The position numbers and the translations under genes were made by a program. A stretch of DNA of 64,000 bases. It comes from Aporrectodea caliginosa. Lineage: Eukaryota > Annelida > Clitellata > Crassiclitellata > Lumbricidae. Numbering within the stretch: position 1 is the first letter of the stretch; each line of letters opens with the position of its first letter. Where the stretch lies: assembly GCA_020284085.1 (NCBI GenBank), contig JACEVL010000156.1, forward strand, positions 327,501 to 391,500. Reading direction: 5' to 3'. Shown piece after piece: positions 54,139 to 64,000 of this stretch. The notes under the pieces are model-generated. The model made no database searches. It was not told the DNA's origin and saw only the letters and a program-made list of their open reading frames with translations.

Positions 54139-54890
54139 TGATTCATGATTAAACGATAAACCATAATTATTTTATTGACAGTAGATTTGAATGCTCAGGC
54201 CTACTTTGTATAATTTCGCCGATTTTTTACTGTAATTAAAAAATTTCAAATTCAGTCTGAACCTAATTCAGTCTTTGTATCTAGACATCAGAGGTTTACA
54301 TTGCGCAATAATAGTCATTTAATTTCAAAACTGTTGTTAGTAATTAAAATGACTTTAACAGCGCTCATTAACAGGTTGTAATGACTTACAAATAAATGTG
54401 TACGTGAGGACTCAGCATTGTGCTCGTTCAGATGACAGCCATACATGCATGAAAGCATAATTAGTTTGTGTAAATAACTAACAATTAAAAGCTTTGCGTA
54501 GGATTTGATATTGCATTTAAGCTCCAATGTCCCAGGGTTCGGACCACCATCCTTCTTTACAAATGGCATTAGAGACAAGAGCAGAATTTCTTACAATAAA
54601 AAACATGCAGCAATGAAGAAGGAACTTGTTTCTTTTATTAACATGAACAATGTAAACAAATTCTAAACGAAAATATCAATGAGAATATAATTATATTATA
54701 GCAGAGCTGTTTAAACGAACAAGTTATGCATGTAGGCCTAACTAGGATTCGGCCGTTGCACGAGATGTCGAAACTATTTAATACAAAATATCAAAGAGAA
54801 TAGATATTACAACACAGCTATTTGAAAGCACAAGTGATAACTAGGATGTCAAAACTATTTAACACAAATTGTCCCCATCGTTAACATCCT
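54139..54890. other. Intergenic and FBP6 3' flank
   Basis: From about 54350 it matches the sequence downstream of the other copies (GACTTTAACAGCGCTCATTA, GCAGCAATGAAGAAGGAAC). A part of the 3' flank is locally duplicated (AACTATTTAATACAAAAT and AACTATTTAACACAAATT). Poly(A) signal on minus at 54639-54634. Confidence 0.5.
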
Positions 54891-54900
54891 TAAAAGTGGT

Positions 54901-55790
54901 TTATTCTGATATGAAACGGAAGATAGCTAAACCAAAGGTAGTATGATACAAATTACTATAAGTAAATGATACCTCATTCCTCTCGCTATTGAAGTGCAAT
55001 TTAGAGGGGCGAAAGAACTGTCCCTCACGCGGCTGTGGACCAATAAAATCCAAGAGATTAAATTCTGAATCTAAAAGCTCGAATTCGTTGTGCCAATTGC
55101 TTATCAAAATTCGATCACATATATCTACAAAATTCACACCAATATATCCACTAAGTGCTGATTCATATCGACGTACAACGCTCCCAAACGTATCGATTTC
55201 CGTTACTAGTGTTTCACTTATGGACTCCACCGAAACCAGTACAAGGTTTCCGTTTGATTTTTGAATTGCATTTGTAGCAGATCTGGGGTATTGGGACGGT
55301 TTGGACAGAAATATATCTGGGCACAACACTATTTGATGGCCTAAGGAACCATTCGCAGCATAAATGCTTACTATGGTAGGACTTGATCCTTGCTCCTTTG
55401 AAAGTGTTATTAGGCTACCATTGGCGGACACTGACATAGTAAGTAATGGCAACTTTAGATCAGTAATCCATGGTGATATTTTAGACTTCTGTTCTTTGGC
55501 TCTCGTGATGCGTAATACTGAATCAGATTTCGAGGAAAGTTCCAATTCCACGTTAAGTACATACACACAGTTTGAAACTCGGCAACCTGCAATGCCCGCC
55601 GGACGTATTCCTGGTAATGGGATGACATCTTTCACCTCTGCCATATTGTTGCGGTCGAGAACATCAATGACAAAGTCGTCACCATCTGGTTTGCAGAGTA
55701 TAAATATTTCATCCTTCACTGAAGTCATATCGATGACTTCAAACTGGATCGGATGCTCATACAACATTTCAAAGCGACACGTCTCCTGAG
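54901..55790 (-). CDS. FBP6 exon 4, beta-propeller
   Basis: 890 nt, open. The acceptor pyrimidine run is short (ACCTTTTTAG|CTCAGGAG). Blade markers DEIFILCKPDGDDFVIDV, VSANGSLITLSKE, NGNLVLVSVES, FGSVVRRYESAL, SERNEVSFTYS. Confidence 0.82.
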
Positions 55791-58772
55791 CTAAAAAGGT
55801 ATAAACGTTTATATAAATTGCGCAAAAAATTACATTATTAAACAAATGATCGCCAATGGTGACATAGAAGTTTCAAAATGCACAAAACGTAGCCACACAA
55901 TTGACTATTATTCATAAATGCCACTTTAAATGTGAAGTAGAATGTAGCTGCATAAGCCCAATTCTAAATTAGAACCGTACTAAAAATTTGATGATCTAAT
56001 ACATTAATCGAACACACAAAAGACCGTCATATACAATAATTATGAGCAGTATTTCATCATCAATTGCCGATAGTTTACCTGAAAATGCATTGTAATGATT
56101 CTGATGCTGCGGATGATGAAGACGACGACGAAGACGATGAAGGTGACAACGATATTGGTGGCCATGATGAAACAACAACTCATTTTAGATAGAAAAATAA
56201 ATGTGGAATATTTTCTCGCCATCAAAATTTTCAAGGTTTTATGTTAAGTTATTTTTTAAACCCATGTATGTATGTATGTATATGTGGGGGAGGTGGTTCA
56301 GTACGTCCACGTCGTCTCCCTCGGGCAACGGAACTAGGTCCCGGCTAAATCTGAACCAAGGAAGAGGGAGAGACCTGATCAGTCGCCTTCACCCCATTGA
56401 TCATGAGGGATGGAGGTCTTCCATAAACGAGCGGCTTATGCGTGCGAGAGCATCGCCAAGGTCATAAGCGTATGTATACAATGTTACGTGCTGGAAGCTC
56501 GATACACCGGGGGTTCACTATTTCTCCCAGTACTTTTCTTCAACTTTAACTCTTTCCCAACACAGTTCTCATAGGCCAATTTATTTCAAACAATCGTCTT
56601 TGTACATCGTTCATTATAAAACTCTAATTAATTCTTCACTGCAACCACAAGTAAATGTCTGTTCTCTGCCTGCCTAGACAAAAACTCTCCCTATACTTAA
56701 AAGCAGGAAATCAGCTTATTCATTAGCGCTGAACCTAATATACAGAGGCAAAGAAAGTCCATGTGGCCAACAACATATTCCCATGGCTGCCTCGGCGATA
56801 GCTTAAGAGTAACGTAAGCACTGACCGCAAGTCAAATGTCATGTTTTCGTTCATTGTACGTGTGATATAAAGTTTTATGTCAATTTGATGAACTAACCAG
56901 TGCCGTCTAGAGCTCTGTGAATTTCATTTCGAAAGAAGTTGGTCGCACAGACGCTGCTCCATTGCGAGCAGACAGTTCGAAGTCGGTCTATCACAAGATC
57001 AGCTTTTTGTTTCCACACACTTTTGGCCAGCTTCATAGCCTTCACTTCCATAGCTACGACTTTAACGAGGATATATTCGAGTAGCTCGATCGGTAGATCT
57101 TGCAGCTACAGGCGAAAGGTAAAAGACATCACATTCTGTCATACAGTTCTTGAAAACTCCTAAGCATACAATGATCAAATTTGACAGATCAACCAGCCAA
57201 TTCGTTAACACCTCCGCCATAACAGTCAAATAGTGAATGCGTTGAAAATCAATTAACATTACCCCGTGTATTGAAACTCAGTTAATAAATGACCATAAAT
57301 GGACGCAGCATCACAGGGCTTCTTTCTCAGTCAACTGTCGATGCCGGTTAATTGGCGTTTCCATAAGTTGATTAAGAGATGGTTGTAAGCAAATGCCGCA
57401 CCTACGTATGTCAACTCTATCTTGCTTGGAAAACAACTTAAACGTTTCCTATTTTCCTGACAATCTTTTATTTCTTATAACGAATATTTGCTTTTTATCC
57501 CAATTTCGCACATCATCCTGCTGGGAGTCGCAATCATGGAATCATGTGCCTAACACCACACATTATCCTCAGCATATACCATAGGCAATGGAAACAACTA
57601 GTGAGAGCTAAAACAACTATAGCCTAGTATCTATATATAGACTCTAAGGCATCTCTAGAGTGTAAAGTCGACCAGTGAAGAACGAGTTTATATATATAGT
57701 GGGGCGCGGTGGTGTAGGGGTATGTTCGGTGCCTTGCAGCCGGAGGGTTGCGGGTTCGAATCCACCTCAAGCCGCCGCGTAGGGACCCTGGGCAAGTCCT
57801 TCACTCGCAATTGCTCATGCGCTTCGGCGTGAAACTCCGATTCAGTGTCCGCGCTGTAGTCGGGAGCGCCTCTGAGTAAAAATCTTGAGGGGGCGCTATA
57901 ACAAGTGCTCATGCATGCATGCATACATACATGTACATACATAGATATAGACCATGTTGCTGCATTCGTGTCAAATCTGTCCTTTTCCTTCTACTGTAAG
58001 TACAAAAACCTATCCAATAGAGAAAAAGGTCAGAAAAATATCGGAGTATAAAAAATTATTACGGCAATTCACAACGTTTAAAATAAGAACAGTTCCTACT
58101 CGCATTCTAGTGTCATGTAGCTTACCGTTGTGTCACTCAGTGAAACGAGTTTAGCACGTTTAGCATCGTCTTGCTGTAGGGACATTGCTACAAGAGAAAT
58201 AAATGCACTTTCCCTGTAATGCAATTAACTTCCTTAATTACTGTGTAGAATATAGTGTTATAAGGGGTTAACGAGTAGTTTAGCACCGTAAATTACTCGC
58301 CCACTGTAACATTATTATTTTTCATCAATCCAGCTTCTATTGAAGCAACAATGATCTTTCATCAATAAAACTTTTATTTAATTCAGAATTATTTTTCATC
58401 AATCGAGGTTCTATTTAAGCAAGATTCCTTTCGTCAATCCCTCTTCTATTTTGCAAGAATTCTTTTCGTCAATCCAACTAGTGTTCAACCAACGCTGAAA
58501 CCCATGAAATGGCGCATAATTTACGACGCTAAACTACACGTTTACCTTACAAGGCTATTACATAGCCACATAAAAGGCTATGTAATAGCCTTTTAAGGTA
58601 AATCTACTGACATAGCATTAAAGTGTTTATTATGGAAAACTATATTGCTACCATAAAAACACAATGAACTACAAGCGTATGTCTTAAGACTTCCTTGCGT
58701 AAACTTACGATCTGAACCTTCAGTTGTTTGCTCGCCAGTACTGGATTCAGCTTCTGTTCGTTTCTTGGACAT
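54901..58772 (-). CDS. FBP6: F-box/beta-propeller protein, 407 aa
   Basis: Exons on minus: 58772-58709, 58187-58126, 57105-56898, 55790-54901, sum 1224 nt = 408 codons, phases 1, 0, 1. F-box exon: LQDLPIELLEYILVKV, MKLAKSVWKQKADL, LRTVCSQWSSVCATNFF. The propeller is the longest of the array, with an extra loop (SKPSQYPRSATNAIQKSNGN) before blade 4 and a C-terminus extended to LAIFRFISE. It has a compact, nearly transposon-free structure apart from a SINE in intron 2, so it is the best reference copy. SCF substrate-receptor function is inferred from the domains. Confidence 0.8.
55791..56897. other. FBP6 intron 3
   Basis: Aligns with FBP5 and FBP7 intron 3. It includes a GATGATGAAGACGACGACGA stretch near 56110 and a short SINE-like or repeat insert at 56284-56470 (GGAGGTGGTTCAGTACG). 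No gene. Confidence 0.5.
56898..57105 (-). CDS. FBP6 exon 3, F-box-like
   Basis: 208 nt, open, acceptor CTGTAG|CTGCAAG, donor ACTG|GTTAGT. C to Y change in the motif (LLEYIL), otherwise as in the sisters. Confidence 0.8.
57700..57949 (+). repeat. tRNA-derived SINE with LINE-like tail
   Basis: The head has an A-box-like GTGGTGTAGGGGTATG and a B box GGGTTCGAATCC. The tail GTCGGGAGCGCCTCTGAGTA then GGGGGCGCTATAACAAGTGC matches the 3' ends of the local CR1/L2-like LINEs, then ATGC/ATAC repeats. It probably uses the LINE machinery (known for tail-sharing SINEs). Inserted in FBP6 intron 2; the FBP5 intron shows the empty site. Confidence 0.85.
58126..58187 (-). CDS. FBP6 exon 2, micro-exon
   Basis: 62 nt, acceptor CTTGTAG|CAATG, donor ACG|GTAAGC, in frame. 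PMSLQQDDAKRAKLVSLSD. Confidence 0.7.
58320..58480. repeat. CATCAATCCAGCTTCTATTT minisatellite in FBP6 intron 1
   Basis: Diverged units of about 30 bp. Related units occur at 5895-6130 (FBP1 intron 1), 12350-12550, and inverted at 37140-37390. Confidence 0.65.
58541..58602. repeat. Near-perfect 27-bp hairpin in FBP6 intron 1
   Basis: TTTACCTTACAAGGCTATTA continuing to CATAGCC is followed after an 8-nt loop by its inverted complement with one mismatch. Confidence 0.8.
58709..58772 (-). CDS. FBP6 exon 1, start exon
   Basis: 64 nt, ATG to C|GTAAGTTT. MSKKRTEAESSTGEQ plus TTEGSD. Confidence 0.7.
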
Positions 58773-58951
58773 GGCGTCAGAGAAGCAATAGGATCTCTAG
58801 AAGAAAATCGTTCCCACGATCAACATCAGTATTGGAAAAACAACGGCCTAGTAATAATAATATTTCACTTATTTCTGTTGAATTCGAGTAGGGCCTACCA
58901 ATTGAAATCATAAAATGAATGACGACGGTTTGGAATTGGAACTAACTATTG

Positions 58952-58959
58952 TGATGTCA
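58952..58959 (-). promoter_or_regulatory. CRE-like site upstream of FBP6
   Basis: TGATGTCA on plus (TGACATCA on minus), one mismatch to the palindrome, in ATTGTGATGTCACGCAATGG. Confidence 0.4.
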
Positions 58960-58964
58960 CGCAA

Positions 58965-60020
58965 TGGAAGTGATGTCAAATTCTATGGCGCAATTGTTTC
59001 TATTATAATTTATAAATATAATTATGTTATTGCAATTAATGCTATGGATAGTAACTATTATTTGATTGTCATTATCTATTACCCTTACTTACATGTATGA
59101 TCGTGCAGGCCTACTATGACGACTACTTTATTATTACTTCTACCAAAATGTATGATGTCTTAAGTATCAGGTAAAATTATGAAATATGGTTGAAAGACTT
59201 GCCACAGTTGCGATGATTGTTTTCTTTGCGAATGTTAGTCAACCTATTGAAAGTGTTGTGCAAAATTCACGCTGAAGCGCGGTTGGCTGAAAAATGCGTT
59301 CAAATAGGGGTGAAGTTTCCTTTTTCTCTCCAAGTATTTAAGTTTAGTAATTATAACATTTTTCCGTGAAGCTGATGTCTTCCAGGTTAAATGTCCAGAA
59401 TTTTCCAAGGCTGTAAGAACTGAGCAGGGTGTCGATAAAATGTCAGTATATTTTGCCACCTTTTTCTCCCATGCGATCTAAGCAGCAGCACCCCTGCGAC
59501 TAAGGCAGCTCTGGATTAGAATGACTCTGCTGGAGGGCAGATTACTGCTAGGCTACACCCTAGGTCAGACAAGACAGACAGAGGAAGCAGTCTTATTATT
59601 TAACAATCGTGAGATTGTCAACCAACCCAGCAATTCATTGCCACATTCATACCGTCTCATCATTGTCGTGTATGTCAGTCTTCATTCTCAGATGTAAAGA
59701 AATGGTACCAGTTGATGTCGACGGCGAGGAACTGGTAACTTGTGGAATATGACTTTTAGCACCAGCAGCCTTCTACACTTCGAGGTACGGCAAACAGTAG
59801 AATCTGGATTAATCGACAACCTTACTTTGTGACGAATTGTACGAACGTCCCGTCACCACGTAAACCTACCACTTATTGTTGACAGTTACCATCACTTTTG
59901 TAGCCTTATTGTAATTGTAATTACGGCAATTTCTAGAGCATCCTCGGTAGCAAGCCACTTTTATGATGCTTTACACACATACACAATGTCAACTGTCAGC
60001 ACAAATGCTAAGAGCTTGAT
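58965..60020. other. Intergenic upstream of FBP6
   Basis: AT-rich promoter flank. 59450-59580 matches 7225-7330 and 39555-39720. 59600-60020 is unassigned. Confidence 0.4.
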
Positions 60021-60025
60021 AGTAA

Positions 60026-60259
60026 CTACAGTTTTAACTGTTTTTTAAAAACATAAGAGCTTTTGATTTCCTGGATAGCTGCGGGAAGACTGTTCCAGGC
60101 ACGTCGGCCAGCGACCTGAAAGGCCCGATCGCCAGCTTTAGTTTTTGTTGCAGGAACGAAAACATCAGCGGACTTTGATGATCGCAGCCGCGACCTGTTG
60201 GCACTGTGTTGAAATATTTGTTGCCACATGTCAGCGTCATTGGTTCGAAGCAAGTTCAC
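60026..60259 (-). mobile_element. LINE ORF2 C-terminal fragment
   Basis: The minus frame reads SSKSADVFVPATKTKAGDRA, FQVAGRRAWNSLPAAIQEIK and FKKQLKL, the usual extreme C-terminus (VAGP..WN.LP..I) of non-LTR reverse transcriptases, of a different family from the others here. Confidence 0.8.
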
Positions 60260-60880
60260 GCAACGACAATTATCGTGGTACGTGTACTGTAGTTTTGCAT
60301 ACTTATCGCAATGCTGAATGATGTCTTCACGTTAACATATCGTCCCTACTTCGATGCGAACAACTCTGACGGCGGCATCGCTTCAGTATAGATATCTGGG
60401 CAACGCAGGACCACTTAAAGCTCAATGCAACTAAATAAGTCGCGGGAGATGATTATAAAAGCGGAAGTAGAATTCGGATTATATGTAACATACTCTACAT
60501 AGATCAGCCTGGACATGGCCCCTACAATAGACGACCGTGTAGCTGAAGTCAGGCACTCAGTGCTCATTGCGCAATAAGTATAAACTAGCAAGCCAGCATG
60601 GACACTTTTTGATCAGAACTGTGTGCGTGGTCTAGCTGAACTGTTTTCCGGCAGCTAGCCGTGAAAAAGCTGTCGGCGGTTTTTCGGCTGCACAGAAATA
60701 TTTCCAGCGGCTAATCGGCTTGCATAATTTGCTTTGGCTCGGCGGCTATGGCTTGGGTATAGCTGATATCGTACTGAAACCCCAATGTCCTCAGGTTCGT
60801 ACCACTATCCCTTTCAAACAAATGGCATTACATACGACAGCGAAACTATAAAATAAAACGCATGCAGCAAATGAAGAAGG
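60260..60880. other. Intergenic, unassigned
   Basis: 60640-60740 is rich in CGGCTA/GGCGG words. The FBP7 3' flank begins about 60780. No gene seen. Confidence 0.4.
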
Positions 60881-61055
60881 AACTTTTTATTAACGTGAAT
60901 AATGCAAACGAATTTTAAACGAATATATCAAAGAGAATAGATATCATAACACAGCTGTTTGAAAGTACAAGTGATAACTAGGATACAACTGTTGCACGAG
61001 ATGTCGAAACTATATAATGCAAATTGTCCCCATCGATAACATCCCTAAGAGTGGT

Positions 61056-61894
61056 TTACATGAAACGAAAGACAGCCAAGTCAAAGATTCTACCAAAATG
61101 ATAACGATACATTATCTCATTCCTCTCGCTATTGAAGTGCAATAGAGCGGGGTAACAGCTCTGTCCCTCATGCGGCTGTAGACCAGTAAAATCCATTAGG
61201 TTAAATTCTGAGTCTAAAAGCTCGAATCTGCTTTTCCAATTGGTTATCAAAATTCTACCATAAATATCGGCAAAATTCATACCACTCTCTCCAACAAGTG
61301 CTGATTGATATCGGCGGACAATGCTCCCAAAAGTATCGATCTCCATTAATTGTGTTTTATTAGGGTCTAAATCAAAAGACAATACAAGGTTTCCATTTGA
61401 TTTTTGAATTACACTGAAAACATATCTGAACCCATAAATATATGGGGACAACACTAGTTGATGCTGCAAGAAACCATTTGCCGCAAAAATGCTTACTATG
61501 GTCGGTTTCGGCCTTTGCTTTCTTGAAAGGGTTATTATACTACCATTGGCGGATACGGTAAGTAATGACAACTTTAGATCAGTAATCCATGGTGATATTT
61601 TAAACTGATGTTCTTCGGCTTTCGTGATGCGTAACACTGAACGTGCTTTTGACGCGTTATATACATATACACAGTTTGAAACGCTGCAAGCTGCTATGTC
61701 CCCAGGACATACTCCTGGTAATGGGATGACATCTTTCACCTCTGCCACATTGTTGCAGTCGACAACGTTAATAACATAGTCTCCGTCATGTGGTTTGCAG
61801 AGTATAAATATTTCATCTTTCATTGCAGTCATTTCGTAGACTGAAAACTGGATCGGATACTGATGCAAAATTTCCAAACGAATCGTCTCCTGAG
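61056..61894 (-). CDS. FBP7 exon 4, beta-propeller
   Basis: 839 nt, open, acceptor TTTTTAG|CTCAGGAG. It is the shortest propeller of the array: the loop after VSNCVYV is only YNASKARS and blade 3 lacks the usual TIS before VSANGSIITLS. Ends DLAVFRFM. Confidence 0.82.
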
Positions 61895-64000
61895 CTAAAA
61901 AGAAGTTTAATCGCTTATGTAAATTGCGAGAATGAAATGAAATAATTAAACAAATGCTCTCAAATGGTGATATGATAGCTTCAAAATACACAAAAACGTA
62001 GCCGCACAATTGACTATTATCATAAATGCTACTTTAAATGTGAAGCATAATGTGCAATGAGCTTGAAACGTAAGAAAGTCGAAGTCGTGTATATACAGAT
62101 TTCCCTGTACAACGAAAGATAATGTGAGAACACAATGAGGAAATGAGTGATTGGGATTGTGAACGCACCATAAAAATTCAGATTAGCAACATAAGTTTTA
62201 TGTTAAATTAGACCACTAGAGGAAGGCAACGGGAAACCACCTCTCTAATTTCCCAAGAAACACTTACAATAGAAGAGTGGCGTCATTGGAAGTTGGAACC
62301 TGCCGAAGGGCAGAGAACTTAAAGAAAAGAAGAAGACCACTCTAAAAATTTGATGATCTACTCAGTGTTGGTAAGTTAGGCTTTAAAAGTAATCAGTTAC
62401 TGGAATTAGTTACTAGACTGCAACAGTAACTAGTTACTGTACCTGAATAATGTTTTTATAAGTAACTAGTTTTTGATTACAGTTAGCCTACTTGTTTTAG
62501 TTACCACACACAACTGTTAAAGTCCAATTTCGCTGCATCGGTCTTTTAGGGTGCTACCAGCAGGGTAATAGGTTAATAATAGGAATACTCATGCTACTGA
62601 AATGTCAGATTTGACATGTAGAGGTTACAGCATAAGAAGCACCGGAAATTATTTGTTGCTAAGTCAATTTCAAGTTTCATAATAAAACATTAACAGTACA
62701 AAATATTTAAACTCAAGTAAAATGGTACATTTGATAAGTACGGGTACAGCTCTTTATTGGCTCGCAACACAAAGAACATCTGCAAATGTTCGTCGCCAAG
62801 TCTATATCGCCTAGCTATCACTAAAGAGTCGTTCAACCGGTATCTCGGTATTAAACTTAAGAAAAACTTTCTTTAACTAAAGGAAATTTGTCTAAAGAGG
62901 TTCAACATTTGTTTCATCTGCTCGGTATAGTTCTAATTCACTCTGGACAGTAAATGTTTTTCTGGAACGGCAAGCTTCAAAGGTGAAGAACCCTTCATCT
63001 GGAAAATCTTCTGAAGATACTGCCTTTACAGTGGTTCCATCCTTCATGGTTAAGCAGCGGGTCACTTTATACTTTCTCTCTCATACCATCATCAGTACAC
63101 CACCTTAGGCGAAAATTTTGCAATATCTTTGATGCAATGAAGAGATCAACAGTCTCGAAAGATGACTCAAACTGCATTCAGCAACGGAGACAAACTTAAC
63201 CTTGTGCTTTAGCATGGAGAATTTAGAGCGCTGAGAGAGCAGCGTTGTAATAACTGGAATAGCAGTTTCTTTCCACTTGCAAAATGTCTAAAACTTCAGG
63301 AAGTGCAAGTTCGATGTTCACCAAAGAATGGTACACCAAGGACCTCAAATAATTATTACACGATGGCTATAGTGTAATTATTATTCGCCTACACGATGCA
63401 TCTGGCGCAAACTTAATTTTCAAGTCGGCTAACGCAAAGTAACTATTTTTATTTAGTTTCCGTTACCTCGTAAAAGTAATCAGTTACTCTAACTAATTAC
63501 TTTTAGAATAAGTGACTAGCTACGGAATAATCCCAGAATTGTAGGCCTAATTAGTTACAGCAATACAAGTAACGAGTAACTCACAACATTGGACCTTCTA
63601 CATCAATCGAACACACAATACAGTTCTAAGGGTATTTTGATATCAACTGCCGACAGTCTACATCAAAATGCATTGTAATGATGCTGCTGCTGCTGATGAT
63701 GAAGACGTCTTTTCCCGCTATCGAAATTTTCAGCGATTTAAACGTGTAATTTTGTGTATATGAATGTAACTATACAAATTGTTACGTGCTGGAAACTCGA
63801 TACGTATAGGGTTTACCGTGCGGTCCAGGCAAGCTTCTTCAACTCAACTCTTTCCTAACTCATGTCCAATAGTCCACTTAATTTAAACCAATCGTCTTTG
63901 CACATCGTTCGTTTAGAAACACTAAGAGAATTATTCTTCACTTCGACCGTGTCTGTTCTCTGACTGTCTTGACCAATATTCTCTTAAAACCAAGTGCAGG
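61056..64000 (-). CDS. FBP7: F-box/beta-propeller gene, 5' part beyond the window
   Basis: Only exon 4 (61894-61056) is inside. Intron 3 runs to the right edge and holds a short insertion and a decayed hAT. The last 150 bp align with FBP6 sequence that lies about 200-300 bp before its F-box exon, so the FBP7 F-box exon should begin shortly beyond the edge. Poly(A) signal on minus at 60891-60886. Confidence 0.7.
62210..62341. repeat. Short insertion with 8-bp duplication AGACCACT
   Basis: 62218-62333 (GGAAGGCAACGGGAAACCAC and following) is flanked by AGACCACT on both sides. Intron 3 of FBP5 and FBP6 lacks it. It ends in an A/G-rich tail. Confidence 0.65.
62355..63599 (-). mobile_element. Decayed hAT transposon in FBP7 intron 3
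   Basis: Element 62363-63591. Ends CAGTGTTGGTAAGTTA and TAACTCACAACATTG are inverted-repeat like, and AGTAACT-rich subterminal repeats lie at both ends. Flanks GATCTACT and GACCTTCT form a 6/8 duplication. On minus, 62890-62750 reads FNTEIPVERLFS then, after a frameshift, IARRYRLGDEHLQMFFVLRA, the hAT C-terminal dimerisation motif. Most of the transposase is lost. Confidence 0.75.
63600..64000. other. FBP7 intron 3 continued
   Basis: Aligns with FBP6 56000-56700 and FBP5 42660-43130. It includes a GATGCTGCTGCTGCTGATGA stretch at 63680. No coding content. Confidence 0.5.

Noticed and set aside
57700..57775. Possible tRNA gene
   Set aside because: A and B boxes are present, but the sequence continues into a LINE-type tail and does not close an acceptor stem; it is a SINE head.

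Overview
The window is eukaryotic nuclear DNA: AT-rich, with spliced genes and many transposons and microsatellites. The organism is most likely an invertebrate deuterostome, perhaps an echinoderm or hemichordate. This is inferred from a Gmr1-type Ty3/Gypsy element (integrase placed before reverse transcriptase, a group described from deuterostomes), CR1/L2-like LINE tails, and the recurring word TAGGCCTA. No species is proven.

The backbone is a head-to-tail array of seven copies of one gene family, all on the minus strand (called FBP1 to FBP7 here; these are labels, not known symbols). The inferred structure is four coding exons: exon 1 is a short start exon (61-64 nt, phase 1 end); exon 2 is a micro-exon (62-65 nt, phase 0 end) with a basic AKRAKL-type motif; exon 3 (208 nt, phase 1 end) encodes an F-box-like domain beginning LQDLPIELLECIL; exon 4 (839-890 nt) encodes what looks like a six-bladed, NHL-like beta-propeller. 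FBP3 to FBP6 join without a frame break into proteins of 397, 400, 404 and 407 aa. The expected role is a substrate receptor of an SCF (Skp1-Cullin-F-box) ubiquitin ligase. FBP1 has a broken exon 2, FBP2 has lost the F-box exon, and FBP7 runs off the right edge. A CRE palindrome (TGACGTCA, or one mismatch) lies upstream of exon 1 in all six copies whose 5' end is visible.

Layout: 1-2.2 kb LINE and unassigned; 2.2-6.4 FBP1; 6.6-12.9 LINE, SINE, minisatellite and foldback repeats; 12.95-14.6 FBP2; 15-18 LINE debris; 18.1-26.6 FBP3, with a Gmr1-like retroelement in intron 2; 27-29.5 LINE/SINE; 29.6-37.9 FBP4, with a complete 4.35-kb hAT element in intron 3 that encodes an OTU-protease/hAT-transposase fusion; 38-41 repeats; 41.4-46.3 FBP5, with a 2.1-kb hAT-type element in its leader; 48.7-54.8 LINE and MITE debris; 54.9-58.8 FBP6; 59-61 LINE fragment; 61.1 to the edge FBP7, with a decayed hAT in intron 3.

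The paralogous introns and flanks still align, so insertions can be read against their empty sites in sister copies. This makes the target-site duplications unusually well supported.
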